Shown here one piece after another: positions 9,087 to 17,962 of a DNA stretch of 64,000 bases. The notes beneath the pieces are model-generated. The model searched no databases and was not told where the DNA came from. It was given only the letters and a program-made list of their open reading frames with translations. Within the stretch, counting starts at the first letter, position 1. Each line of letters opens with the position of its first letter. Source of the stretch: Flammeovirgaceae bacterium (lineage in GTDB: Bacteria; Bacteroidota; Bacteroidia; Cytophagales; Cyclobacteriaceae). Made by a program: the position numbers and the translations under genes. The stretch is from NCBI GenBank assembly GCA_021298355.1, contig JAJTEH010000001.1, positions 62,001-126,000 on the forward strand. The letters are read 5' to 3'.

Positions 9087-9115
9087 GCCTGCTTACCAAG
9101 CAGGCCTTTTTAATT
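9087..9115 (+). terminator. Rho-independent terminator behind the OmpA gene
   Basis: GCCTGCTT-ACC-AAGCAGGC is a perfect eight-pair stem with a three-base loop, followed by CTTTTTAATTTT. It sits 39 bases after the OmpA stop and isolates that gene from the next one. Confidence 0.92.
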
Positions 9116-9139
9116 TTAGGTATAAGCAAAAACAGTTTT

Positions 9140-10165
9140 ATGACAACCGGCAAAATAAAAAGTAGAATTTTTCTCAGGCTTGGCATAGTATGCAGTTTTA
9201 TTTTCGCTATCATCATCGGTATTGATGGCGCCCTCGGATGGATTACCCTTGGCCTGGCATTATCTTTCTTTGTCTTGCATTGGATGCAAACTTCTGCATG
9301 GCTTAACTCTCACCCTGCTGAATTTACTCAAGAAGATTCTGATCTTGATAACGTGCTAAAACAAGTAAGAGTAGAAAGAACAGAAACCAAAAAGCAAAAT
9401 GAAGAAACACAATCGTATACAGGAAAAGAACAATCCTTTCAGATTTTCAGAAAACTACTGTCGGGCTTTGGCTACTTTATACTTGCTATAATTATTTTTG
9501 TTTTTGGTTATGCCGTAGTTACAAGCCCCAACGAAGATGAAACACTTCTGGGATTTACAGAAGAACAACTCATAAGCAAAGGAGATAATAGTTATACCCT
9601 TACCGATTACGATTCGGCCTTCTTGTATTATTCAGTAGCCAAACAAAAAAACAACAATAACTTATATGCCTTGTTAGGATTGGGTAATGTAAAGTATACC
9701 ATGGGGCAGTACGATTCTGCCTTATGGTATTATCAAAAAACTATTGCACAAGATGCCCGCTTTAGTGCCGGCAGATATAATGTAGCCTGGTGGCATTACG
9801 CACAAAAAAAATACAGCGAGGCTATTAGTCGCTTACACAGTTTAGTGAGAGACGAACCCCAAAACGGCCAAGCTCTGCAACTTTTAGGAGATGCCTATTA
9901 CGACTTTAAAGATTTTGATAATGCTTTTATCTGGTACAACAAAGCCTACGAAGCCAAGTATAATAATGGCTGGCTGTGCTATGTATTGGGTTATTTATAT
10001 GCCACACGAAACCAACCCGATAGAGCCATTGCATTATACAAAGAAGCGCTGTATTTCGATCCGAATAACGCAGGTATATATGAAAATCTGGCGGATTTAC
10101 TTCCCGGCAAAGAAGGAGAGGAGTACAGAAAAAAAGCCGATGAACTAAAAAAACAAGTTAAATAG
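9140..10165 (+). CDS. TPR protein with N-terminal membrane segments
   Basis: A 341-residue protein. Two hydrophobic segments lie at about residues 12-32 and 34-52, and a third at about 110-130, after a charged stretch. The remainder (about 150-335) is a run of roughly five tetratricopeptide repeats, recognisable from YDSAFLYYSVAKQ, YDSALWYYQKTIAQD, YSEAISRL, DNAFIWYNKAYEAK and DRAIALYKEALYFDP. Such repeats mediate protein-protein contacts, here most likely from the membrane surface. No catalytic motif is visible. The last eight bases overlap the 3' end of the convergent phosphodiesterase gene. Confidence 0.8.
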   Translation: MTTGKIKSRIFLRLGIVCSFIFAIIIGIDGALGWITLGLALSFFVLHWMQTSAWLNSHPAEFTQEDSDLDNVLKQVRVERTETKKQNEETQSYTGKEQSFQIFRKLLSGFGYFILAIIIFVFGYAVVTSPNEDETLLGFTEEQLISKGDNSYTLTDYDSAFLYYSVAKQKNNNNLYALLGLGNVKYTMGQYDSALWYYQKTIAQDARFSAGRYNVAWWHYAQKKYSEAISRLHSLVRDEPQNGQALQLLGDAYYDFKDFDNAFIWYNKAYEAKYNNGWLCYVLGYLYATRNQPDRAIALYKEALYFDPNNAGIYENLADLLPGKEGEEYRKKADELKKQVK

Positions 10166-10667
10166 TTCCGCGCTTGCCAAGTTCAATCACTTCTGCATTT
10201 TCAATTTTACCTTGTACCAAAGTAAATCGCAACATAGTGCGCATAGCATGAAAACCGTGTTTGCCTGCAGCCCCCGGATTCATAAACCAAAGTTGATTTT
10301 CTTTATCCCAACCAAACTTTAAAATATGCGAATGCCCACAAACTACTATATCTGGTTTTTCGATTTCCAGTATGGCCTTTACTCTCTTGTTAAACTTCGG
10401 AGGGTTACCCGCAATGTGTGTCATCAGAACTTTAAAACCTTCTACACGAAAAGTCAAATCTTCAGGAATGCTTTTTTGTAACGTAACAGTATCAATGTTA
10501 CCATATACTATTCTAAGTTTTTGGAATTGTTGAAGACGCTGAAAAACATCATTTTCGCCAACATCACCGGCATGCCATACCTCGTCACATTCTTTTAACA
10601 AATTCATGATATGGTTATCGATATACCCATGCGTATCTGATAACAAACCTATCCTAATGCCACTCAT
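10158..10667 (-). CDS. YfcE/MJ0936-family metallophosphoesterase
   Basis: A 169-residue calcineurin-like phosphodiesterase. The five metal-ligand blocks are intact and in order: GLLSDTHGYID, DEVWHAGDVGE, VYGNID, LMTHIAGNP and VVCGHSH. Relatives such as YfcE and MJ0936 hydrolyse phosphodiesters with two bound divalent metals in the cytosol, but natural substrates are poorly known. I choose the ATG at 10667 (MSGIRIGLLSDTHG) because it brings the first block to the usual distance from the N-terminus; an ATG nine codons earlier is possible. The 3' end overlaps the TPR gene by 8 bp. Confidence 0.93.
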   Translation of the reverse strand: MSGIRIGLLSDTHGYIDNHIMNLLKECDEVWHAGDVGENDVFQRLQQFQKLRIVYGNIDTVTLQKSIPEDLTFRVEGFKVLMTHIAGNPPKFNKRVKAILEIEKPDIVVCGHSHILKFGWDKENQLWFMNPGAAGKHGFHAMRTMLRFTLVQGKIENAEVIELGKRGTI

Positions 10668-10773
10668 GGAAAATTTATTTTGCAAGTATGGCAATAACGA
10701 AATCGGTTAACAAATTTTTAATACAAAAATGCAACTTACGCTTCGTTTTGCAGTTAATAAGCAAAACCTAAAC

Positions 10774-13227
10774 ATGCGCCTAACCATTTTTATCTTTTTA
10801 CTCCCCTTTATACTTCAAGCAAAAGAAAAAGAAAAGCAGTTGTTTCAGGCAACCAGAGTTGAGGATAGCCCCAAAATAGATGGAATTTTAACCGACCCGG
10901 TTTGGAATAAGCAGGCACCCAACATGTCGTTCATTCAGTTTGCGCCCAACAACGGTGCACCTTCTACTTTCCAAACACAAGTGCAAATAGTTTACACAGA
11001 TCAGGCCATTTACGTTGCAGCCAGGTTGCACGATCCCGAACCACACCTTATCCAAAAAGAATTTGGCCAACGCGATGATTTCAACAGAAATACAGACTGG
11101 TTTGCCTTTATGATCGATCCCTACCAAAGTGGAATTAATGCTTTTACATTTTTTGTGAGTGCAGCAGGTGTGCAAGGCGATTACTTTGTTACCGTAGGCG
11201 ATTTCGATCAAAGTTGGGATGCCGTTTGGAATAGCGCCATTAAAATAGACGAACAAGGTTGGACAGTTGAAATGATGATACCCTATTTTGCTATTCGCTT
11301 TCCAAATCAGAAGGAACAAAACTGGGGATTAAATTTTTATCGAAACATAAAGCGCAAACAAGAAGAATCGTACTGGAACCACGTAGATAATGGTATTGAT
11401 GGTGTTGTAAACCAACAAGGAACATTGCAGGGCATATCCGATATTAAACCACCCTTGCGCTTATCGTTATCGCCCTATGTAACAGGTATTTTTAACCACG
11501 ATGGGTACTCTGGTAAAGGAGAGTTCTCGTGGGCTGGTGGCCTCGATTTAAAATACGGACTTAACGAGAGCTATACGCTCGACATGACGTTGATTCCTGA
11601 TTTTAGCCAAGTGCAATCAGACAACATCGTGTATAATATTTCACCCTTCGAAGTGCAGTTTAATGAGAACCGGCAATTTTTTACAGAAGGAACTGATCTC
11701 TTTAATAAAAGCGGTTTGTTCTATTCGCGAAGGGTTGGTCAATCCTTTCGCTCAATTGACGCTACGTTATATAATAATAATAAAGAAGAGGTAATAGAAA
11801 CACCAACGGCAGCTAATTTAGTAAACGCCACTAAGCTATCTGGGCGAGATAAAAATGGATTTGGTGTAGGGTTATTTAATGCCATTTCGCAAGAAACCCA
11901 TGCGCTTATTCGCAACAAAGAAACAGGAGAAATTAGCAGAAGAAGGTTTGATCCGCTCACTAACTTCAATGTTTTTGTAATCGATCAAAACTTAAAAAAT
12001 AACTCTAACATTAATTTTACTAACACCAATGTAACCCGAGGAAGTGGAGGTAAAGATGCCAATGTTTCCGGTTTAAGTTTAACCTTGCGCGATAAAACCA
12101 ACACGTATCAACTATATACATTCGGTGCTTATAATATAATTTTTAATTCAAGAGAAAATAAGTATCGAAAAGAAGAAGGATTTAAATATGTAATAGATCT
12201 GGCAAAAATATCCGGAAAGTGGCAATACGGCATTTTGCAGAATGTAGAAAGCGATACGTATAATCCACTAGATCTTGGCTTTTTACAAGCCCCAAATGAA
12301 ATTACTCACCGTGCATTTATTAGGTATTCTATTTTAAAACCAATAGGAAAAATAAACAATAGCAACACAGGCATTAACGTTTCGCATCAGTATTTATACA
12401 ACCCCAGAACGTACACATCTTTTAGGGTAAACGTTAACCATTATACACAACTAAAAAACTTTTGGGGAGTAGGTGCAAACTTTGGATTTAACCCTTCTCG
12501 GGATTACGATTATTTTGAATCCAGAACAAGAGGACGGTATTTCAGGCAGCCCGAAAGTTTTAATTTTAATTTTTTTGTTGAAAGCGATAATAGAAAAGCA
12601 TTAGCAGGAAATGCCTATACAGGCCGTTGGCGAAGACCAACCTGGAACCAGAACTTTCGGTGGTGGGGTGCCTATCTGCGTTGGCGTATCAACAACAAAG
12701 TATCTACCGATTTAGAAGTGAATTATGAAGCAGGTGATAGCAGGGGTTTTGTAAACAATCAGCCATCAAATTTAGAGTACATATTATTTGGTTTGCGCAC
12801 GATGCAAAACACCACAAACATTTATGGCTTTAACATAACCTTTAACCGCAACATGGGTTTACGTTTGCGCATCCGCCATAACTGGACAACCATACGCTAC
12901 GAAAACTATTTTAAACTAGAAGCTAATGGCGATTTATCAAAATTTGATTTTGATGATACCCACCCCGAAACAGGAAAACCAAAACGCTTCGATACAAATT
13001 TTAATGCCATCAATTTAGACTTGGTTTATTTTTGGCAAATAGCCCCAGGTTCGTTTGTTAATTTCGTTTGGAAAGATGCCATTCAATCTTTCACCAACAA
13101 CACAGATGTACCTTACTTTAACAATTTAGGCGATGCCGTGCGCGAACCCCACGTAAACAGTGTATCTCTTCGCATTACCTATTTCCTCGATTACCTTACC
13201 ATTAAAAACAGGTTAAAGAAAGGATAA
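10774..13227 (+). CDS. DUF5916 outer-membrane protein with CBM9-like N-terminal domain
   Basis: An 817-residue exported protein. The chosen start gives the signal peptide MRLTIFIFLLPFILQA; the frame extends upstream to 10729 without a better one. Residues about 25-210 form a CBM9-like sandwich (IDGILTDPVWNK, VDNGIDGVVNQQG). The remainder is rich in alternating aromatic/polar beta strands with repeated tyrosine and asparagine runs and ends in a hydrophobic strand close to the C-terminus, as expected of an outer-membrane beta-barrel. DUF5916 proteins are common in Bacteroidetes and of unknown function. No SusC/SusD partners are adjacent, so a polysaccharide role is not supported by context. Confidence 0.88.
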   Translation: MRLTIFIFLLPFILQAKEKEKQLFQATRVEDSPKIDGILTDPVWNKQAPNMSFIQFAPNNGAPSTFQTQVQIVYTDQAIYVAARLHDPEPHLIQKEFGQRDDFNRNTDWFAFMIDPYQSGINAFTFFVSAAGVQGDYFVTVGDFDQSWDAVWNSAIKIDEQGWTVEMMIPYFAIRFPNQKEQNWGLNFYRNIKRKQEESYWNHVDNGIDGVVNQQGTLQGISDIKPPLRLSLSPYVTGIFNHDGYSGKGEFSWAGGLDLKYGLNESYTLDMTLIPDFSQVQSDNIVYNISPFEVQFNENRQFFTEGTDLFNKSGLFYSRRVGQSFRSIDATLYNNNKEEVIETPTAANLVNATKLSGRDKNGFGVGLFNAISQETHALIRNKETGEISRRRFDPLTNFNVFVIDQNLKNNSNINFTNTNVTRGSGGKDANVSGLSLTLRDKTNTYQLYTFGAYNIIFNSRENKYRKEEGFKYVIDLAKISGKWQYGILQNVESDTYNPLDLGFLQAPNEITHRAFIRYSILKPIGKINNSNTGINVSHQYLYNPRTYTSFRVNVNHYTQLKNFWGVGANFGFNPSRDYDYFESRTRGRYFRQPESFNFNFFVESDNRKALAGNAYTGRWRRPTWNQNFRWWGAYLRWRINNKVSTDLEVNYEAGDSRGFVNNQPSNLEYILFGLRTMQNTTNIYGFNITFNRNMGLRLRIRHNWTTIRYENYFKLEANGDLSKFDFDDTHPETGKPKRFDTNFNAINLDLVYFWQIAPGSFVNFVWKDAIQSFTNNTDVPYFNNLGDAVREPHVNSVSLRITYFLDYLTIKNRLKKG

Positions 13228-13245
13228 ACATTATTTTCGGTAACA

Positions 13246-13274
13246 ACGGATCAACTTCTAAATTGTTGATTCGT
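13246..13274 (+). terminator. Hairpin behind the DUF5916 gene, possible weak terminator
   Basis: ACGGATCAAC-TTCTAAATT-GTTGATTCGT pairs over ten bases (one wobble). No T-run follows, so it may be a processing or stability element instead of a true terminator. Confidence 0.4.
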
Positions 13275-13360
13275 CATGCTTACTATAACGTTAATCGGAA
13301 ACTTTTCGGTCTGATATTCTTTCAACAGAAAAGCAAGCATTAAGCAATAAACAGTTTGTT

Positions 13361-13954
13361 ATGAAGCTTATTATCTCCCTCATTCTTTCTATGGTAGTCT
13401 TATCCTCGGCAAAAGCCGACTCAACCCAAAACATACTGCAAAAGTTTAAACAGATACAACAGGCAAGCCAAACGTATAAAGATTACAAAGTAATAAAGAT
13501 AAGCACGCTAACAAGTTGGACAAACCAACTGGAAGTTTTTGTGCAACAACAAAATAAAGCAGTTAATAATCTGCAACGCGACAATCTCCAACTCTTACAA
13601 CGAGTAGAAAATCTTGAAAAAGATTTATTAGAAACAAATGCAAAATTAAAACAACAAGAAATAGTACAAGCTCATGTTAGTTTTGCCGGCATTGACATAC
13701 ATAAAAATACATGGTTAATTTTTTGCACGGTAACTATCGGGGCGGCACTTGCGGGTTTTTCATTTTTTGCAGTTCGGAATAAGATTTTGATTGCCCAACT
13801 CAGTACTAAAAAACAAGAGTTATTAGGTTTGAATAGCGAGTTCGAAAACTTAAAACAACGTTCGCTCGAAAAACAAATAAAGTTGTCCAGAGAGTTGCAA
13901 AACGAACGCAACAAACTGGAACAACTTAAAATAGAAATGCGACAAAGTTTTTAA
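13361..13954 (+). CDS. Coiled-coil / single-TM envelope protein of unknown function
   Basis: A 197-residue protein with a signal peptide (residues 1-19), an extracytoplasmic helical region with coiled-coil heptads (about 60-105), one transmembrane segment (about 122-143) and a cytoplasmic charged coiled coil (about 150-195). The arrangement matches a widespread Bacteroidetes family that automated pipelines sometimes label tRNA (guanine-N1)-methyltransferase; no methyltransferase motif is present, so I would not carry that name over. The function is unknown. Its TAA stop shares the palindrome TTAA with the stop of the convergent lipoprotein gene. Confidence 0.8.
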   Translation: MKLIISLILSMVVLSSAKADSTQNILQKFKQIQQASQTYKDYKVIKISTLTSWTNQLEVFVQQQNKAVNNLQRDNLQLLQRVENLEKDLLETNAKLKQQEIVQAHVSFAGIDIHKNTWLIFCTVTIGAALAGFSFFAVRNKILIAQLSTKKQELLGLNSEFENLKQRSLEKQIKLSRELQNERNKLEQLKIEMRQSF

Positions 13955-14772
13955 TTGTTAGGTGCGCCATCATCAATCCAGCAAATTATTTTCTGTCTGT
14001 TCTCTGCTGTGATAGTGCCCGGAGACATAGGCATAGAATTATTTGACAGCTTGGTTTTAATTGAGTTTTTAAAAGTATTTACATTCGCATATGTAGTAAA
14101 ACCAGGAAGAGCATTAGAACCACTGTGGCACTGTGCCAGATTACAACTTGCGTTAATAATGTTTTTAATTTCATTTTGATACGAGATTCCTGTTGCGCCT
14201 CGTGCAATAACTTGGTTAGAAGTAACTTCGCAGTTCACAGCATCTTTAATAGTTATGGTGTAATTTCCATTTTCTAAACTAGTAAATACATTATTGGTAC
14301 TGAAATTACCATTGTTGATTTTGTAAGAATAGGGAGTAGTTCCACCCGTTGCTGTAACAGTTAACGAACCATTACTGCCGTTACATGAAGTATCGTCTGT
14401 TTTTTGAACATTTAAAACGGCTAATGTACTTGTAGCATTTGTAAGCGTAGGCGATGGGCTTAAAGTTTTACTACATCCATTGGCATCTTTTACTTCTACT
14501 GTATAAGTACCAGCACCTAAATTGGTAAATGTTCCATTGGCAGAAAACACACCTCCGTTTATTCTGTATTGATACGGGCTTGTACCGCCACTAGCTTGCA
14601 CAGTTATAGAACCGTTGTTGGAGGTACAGGAACTTACATTAGATGTTGTGCCTAAAGAGATACTTAAATCACTTTTTGCGCAGTCAAAAGGTGGATCAAC
14701 CGAATCGCTGCCACATGCTTCTAATAGTACCAACGAAACTGCCATTAAGAAATACTTTAACTTGGTTTTCAT
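13951..14772 (-). CDS. Lipoprotein with two SprB repeats and a C-x4-CH cytochrome-like domain (copy 1)
   Basis: A 273-residue lipoprotein. From the ATG at 14772 a signal peptide ends in the lipobox LEAC (Cys 20). Two SprB-type repeats of about 50 residues follow, each with the pattern SPYQYRINGG / TYTVEVKDANGC and TPYSYKINNG / NYTITIKDAVNC. The C-terminal 75 residues hold SCNLAQCHSG, a C-x4-C-H haem-binding-like motif, a Met in SMPMSPG that could be the distal ligand, and the ending IICWIDDGAPNN. Such tails occur in surface-exposed Bacteroidetes cytochrome-like proteins; haem binding is inferred. It is a tandem paralogue of the gene at 15255-16073. Confidence 0.82.
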   Translation of the reverse strand: MKTKLKYFLMAVSLVLLEACGSDSVDPPFDCAKSDLSISLGTTSNVSSCTSNNGSITVQASGGTSPYQYRINGGVFSANGTFTNLGAGTYTVEVKDANGCSKTLSPSPTLTNATSTLAVLNVQKTDDTSCNGSNGSLTVTATGGTTPYSYKINNGNFSTNNVFTSLENGNYTITIKDAVNCEVTSNQVIARGATGISYQNEIKNIINASCNLAQCHSGSNALPGFTTYANVNTFKNSIKTKLSNNSMPMSPGTITAENRQKIICWIDDGAPNN

Positions 14773-15177
14773 AAGCAATAGTTTAAGGTTATGAAACCGA
14801 TTTAGCTACTTCTTAATTACCAAATTTTATTTCGCACTATTGGTATACTTTACTGACCTGAATAAACAAATAATAGCAAAAATAATCCTGAATGTTTCTA
14901 AGCGAAGCTTATTCAAATTTGGCCGAGTTTAAAAAGATGAAAAAGAGAAAAGGAATGATATGAATGAAATTTGTAAGCACCCACAGAAGCAAAATTAAAA
15001 AACGTTGTAAAGATAAACTTATGGATGACGATCACATTCCTACCACTTTATCGAAATTGCTTCGTTAAGAGTTAAGAGATTAAGCCAACTTTCTTTCATT
15101 GATTGAGTTATTTCGAATGTATTTTCAGCCGCTATATCTTGGTTTGATGCTTGCTTTAGTTTGATCAACAATTTATC
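14773..15177. other. Gap between the two lipoprotein paralogues, with a dubious 34-codon frame
   Basis: Over 400 bp without a convincing gene. On the plus strand 14964-15068 encodes a 34-residue basic-then-acidic peptide starting MKFVSTHRSKIKK and ending PTTLSKLLR. It has no recognisable family and no clear promoter; it could be a remnant of a decayed gene. The sequence next to 14772 should carry the promoter of the first lipoprotein, but no full consensus is visible. Confidence 0.35.
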
Positions 15178-15226
15178 TAAAAAAAAAGATCCGGTGCGTT
15201 ACTGAACAAAAGCAAAACTCCGGATC
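15178..15226 (-). terminator. Terminator behind lipoprotein copy 2
   Basis: On the minus strand GATCCGG pairs with CCGGATC across a 25-base loop and is followed by eight or more T. It lies 29 bases behind the stop of the upstream lipoprotein and separates the two paralogues into different transcripts. Confidence 0.75.
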
Positions 15227-15254
15227 GATTAAGAATTAAGATGCTACAAATCTT

Positions 15255-16073
15255 TTAATTGCTAGGTGCGCCATCATCAATCCAGCAAATTATTTTCTGT
15301 CTGTTTTCTGCTGTAATTGTGCCCGGAGGATCTGGCATTCTATTACTGGCCAATTCTGATTTTACTTTCGCTCTGTTGGCAAATACACTGGCATAGGTAG
15401 TTAAATTGGGTTCTCTTCCGCCACCGTGGCATTGCGTTAAATTGCAACTGGCGTTAATGATGTTTTTAATTTCACCATCATACGATAAGCCGGTTGCACC
15501 ACGGGCAACTTCCTGATTGGTTGTGACCTGACAATTATCTGCATCCTTTACGGTTACGGTATAATTTCCGCTTTCTAAATTGCTAAACACATTGTTCGTA
15601 ACAAAACTTCCACTACCTATTTTAAATGTGTAAGGAGATATTCCACCATTCACGGTTACTGTTATCGAACCGTTTCCTCCAATACATTGGGTATCGTTTA
15701 CTTTAGCAACATTGCTCACTGCCAATGTGCTGTTTGCATTTGTTAAAGTAGGCGAAGGACTCAATACCTTTACACAACCATTAGCATCTTTTACTTCAAC
15801 TGTATATGTGCCGGCCGCCAGGTTATTAAACGTTGCACTGCTGCCGAATGTACCACCGTTTATTCTATATTGATAAGGACTTGCACCACCGCTGGCTTGT
15901 ACGGATATAACACCATCCGTTACAGAGCACGATGTTAAACTGGTTGAAGAGGAAAGCGCTATACTTAAATCGCTTTTGTTGCAATCAAAGGCTTCTTCAA
16001 CAGAATCGCTTGTGCATGAAGTAAAAAAGAGCAGACTAACGACACTTACCATTAATTTGAACACGATTTTCAT
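15255..16073 (-). CDS. Lipoprotein with two SprB repeats and a C-x4-CH cytochrome-like domain (copy 2)
   Basis: A 272-residue paralogue of the neighbouring lipoprotein with the same architecture: signal peptide with lipobox FTSC (Cys 20), two SprB-type repeats (ASPYQYRINGG, GISPYTFKIGSG and NYTVTVKDADNC), and a C-terminal segment with SCNLTQCHGG, RMPDPPG and IICWIDDGAPSN. The ends of the two genes are nearly identical at the DNA level, while the middle of the cytochrome-like domain differs: this copy has lost several residues after the haem motif. SprB repeats are known from the mobile gliding adhesin SprB, so surface display is plausible; haem binding is inference. It is divergent from the TPR kinase, only 42 bp away. 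Confidence 0.82.
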   Translation of the reverse strand: MKIVFKLMVSVVSLLFFTSCTSDSVEEAFDCNKSDLSIALSSSTSLTSCSVTDGVISVQASGGASPYQYRINGGTFGSSATFNNLAAGTYTVEVKDANGCVKVLSPSPTLTNANSTLAVSNVAKVNDTQCIGGNGSITVTVNGGISPYTFKIGSGSFVTNNVFSNLESGNYTVTVKDADNCQVTTNQEVARGATGLSYDGEIKNIINASCNLTQCHGGGREPNLTTYASVFANRAKVKSELASNRMPDPPGTITAENRQKIICWIDDGAPSN

Positions 16074-16094
16074 ATTTTTATAGTTTAAATGCTT

Positions 16095-16102
16095 AAAGGA
16101 GG
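16095..16102 (+). promoter_or_regulatory. Shine-Dalgarno-like AAAGGAGG before the TPR kinase
   Basis: AAAGGAGG lies 13 bases before the ATG at 16116. Such sequences are rare in this window. It falls behind an earlier in-frame ATG at 16089, which supports the downstream start, although the spacing is longer than optimal. Confidence 0.45.
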
Positions 16103-16115
16103 TTGTTTATACTGT

Positions 16116-17960
16116 ATGAAGTACCCCATAATATTATGTATTCTAATCAATTTTTTCGGATATTTTATAACATACGGCCAAAAATTTATTCCTGAAGAAA
16201 CACTAAAACGTGTGTACCAATACAGGCTCAATAACAGAAACGACAGCGCCTTGTTTTTATTGAATGAACTAAGTAAGAACTTTTCTTCTCAAAATCAGGA
16301 ATCGGGCTATGTACAAACGGAAATGGGGAATATTTATTATCAATTATCGCTCGATCAGATAGCCCTAAAATTATATACACGTGCAAACGAGATTTTCGAA
16401 AAAACAAATGATCCGTTGGGCAAATCAATAGCTTTAAGCAATGCAGCCTTAGTGTTAGAGCGGATAGGAAAATCGGATAGTGCACAACTCTTGCTGCAAC
16501 AATCGCTTACTCTTCAAAAAGAAAGTAAGGACGATGTTTATGCAGCGTATACCTTGCGAAATATGGCCTTATTTGCACTGCGCAAAAAAGATTTCGCATC
16601 AGCAAAAAACTTTTTTATAGCTTCCTTAAAAATGTATAACCAGGAAAAACTTGAGAAACATCCGCGCTACAAGTGGGATGCCCAGTTTATTCCGCAACAA
16701 ATTTATTTAGCCGGATTCGAATTATACAAAACAACACAACAACCCGATTCGGCACTTTACTGCATGCGCAAAGCATTGGAACAATCTCAGAAATTCGGCA
16801 TCCAACAACATCAGGTACGGTACAAAACATTTCTGGCCAATTACCAGATCGAGTTAAACCAATTGAAAGACGCTGAAACTACTTTGCAGGAAGCAAATGC
16901 TTTAGTAATGAACTATCCATACCCCTATGGTAAATTAGGAATTTTACAAGCGTACAGAACACTACACAAAGCCAAAAAAGATTCTGTTTCTTTTGCAAAA
17001 GCCAGCTTACTCTTTTACGACTTTAAAGACAAATTTTTTAACAATAAAAATAATGATGAGTTAATGGTAATGAGTAACCTCGTTTTGCAATACGAAAACG
17101 AATTAGAAATTCGTCAGCAAAAAAATATCATAAAAGAAAAGGATGAAGTTAATGCACTGCAAAAAAAGTACAATCAAACTTTACTTGTAGGTTTAGTAAG
17201 TGTAGGCATATTATTTGTGTTCACATTATTTTTATATCGCTCTCTTCGCAAAAGCAACCAGGTAATTAAAAATTATGTAAAAGAAGTTGAAACACACAAT
17301 GAAACCATGCGCATGTTACTCTCTGTTATTTCACACGATGTTCGCGCACCATTTCGCTCTTTGTTAGGATTAACAAAAATAACCATGATGGAAAAAGAAT
17401 TACCGGCCGAGGAAGTGCAACAACGCGTAGCCATGATGCACGACACAGCCGCTAAAGGTTCAGTGTTGCTCGATAATCTTTTACAATGGGTAGCCTTGCA
17501 ACGCGATAAAGTTTTAATTGAAAAACAAATTGTTAATACGCAAGAACTTATTGCTGAAGTAAACAAAGAATTAGCCAACCTTTCGCTTACAGAAAATGTT
17601 ACCATCGAGCAACAAATTTTTCTGGATTCATTTCTAACAGATAGGAATGCTTTTAAAACCATCATCCGAAATTTGCTAACCAATGCAGTACGGTACAGTG
17701 CTGGCAAAAAGGTTATCATCGCAATTAAGCAAATCGAACGTTTTATATTTCTGCATGTAACCGATTCGGGCCCAGGTATTCCGGATGAGCAAATGCAACA
17801 ATTGTTTCAACAATCTGATATGAAGAAGGTAGCGGCTAAAGGCAGTGGATTAGGATTGGTAATCGTTAAAGAAATGGTGCAACACCTCAATGGACAAATA
17901 AGAGCAGTTAATATACCCGAAGGTGGTGCGCGTTTCGAAGTTAGAATACCTGCAAATTAG
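16116..17960 (+). CDS. Sensor histidine kinase with extracytoplasmic TPR domain
   Basis: A 614-residue kinase. A signal peptide or first membrane helix (MKYPIILCILINFFGYFITYG) is followed by about 330 residues of TPR helices outside the cytoplasm, a transmembrane segment at about 353-374, a short coiled coil, and the kinase core. The H-box is SVISHDVRAPFRSLLGL with phosphoacceptor His 407; the N-box is IIRNLLTNAVRYS, the G1 box VTDSGPGIP and the G2 box GSGLGLVIVKEM, all intact. It lacks receiver and DNA-binding domains. Two bases separate it from the WYL regulator gene, so they form one operon. That regulator has no receiver domain and so is not its phosphorelay partner. Confidence 0.92.
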   Translation: MKYPIILCILINFFGYFITYGQKFIPEETLKRVYQYRLNNRNDSALFLLNELSKNFSSQNQESGYVQTEMGNIYYQLSLDQIALKLYTRANEIFEKTNDPLGKSIALSNAALVLERIGKSDSAQLLLQQSLTLQKESKDDVYAAYTLRNMALFALRKKDFASAKNFFIASLKMYNQEKLEKHPRYKWDAQFIPQQIYLAGFELYKTTQQPDSALYCMRKALEQSQKFGIQQHQVRYKTFLANYQIELNQLKDAETTLQEANALVMNYPYPYGKLGILQAYRTLHKAKKDSVSFAKASLLFYDFKDKFFNNKNNDELMVMSNLVLQYENELEIRQQKNIIKEKDEVNALQKKYNQTLLVGLVSVGILFVFTLFLYRSLRKSNQVIKNYVKEVETHNETMRMLLSVISHDVRAPFRSLLGLTKITMMEKELPAEEVQQRVAMMHDTAAKGSVLLDNLLQWVALQRDKVLIEKQIVNTQELIAEVNKELANLSLTENVTIEQQIFLDSFLTDRNAFKTIIRNLLTNAVRYSAGKKVIIAIKQIERFIFLHVTDSGPGIPDEQMQQLFQQSDMKKVAAKGSGLGLVIVKEMVQHLNGQIRAVNIPEGGARFEVRIPAN

Positions 17961-17962
17961 AT

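Noticed and set aside
13361-13954. tRNA (guanine-N1)-methyltransferase, a name this family sometimes receives
   Set aside because: Signal peptide, coiled coils and a single membrane helix are visible, but no SPOUT or Rossmann methyltransferase motif.
17273-17719. 148-codon frame antisense to the kinase core
   Set aside because: Mirrors the conserved H-box and N-box region; cysteine/serine-rich shadow.
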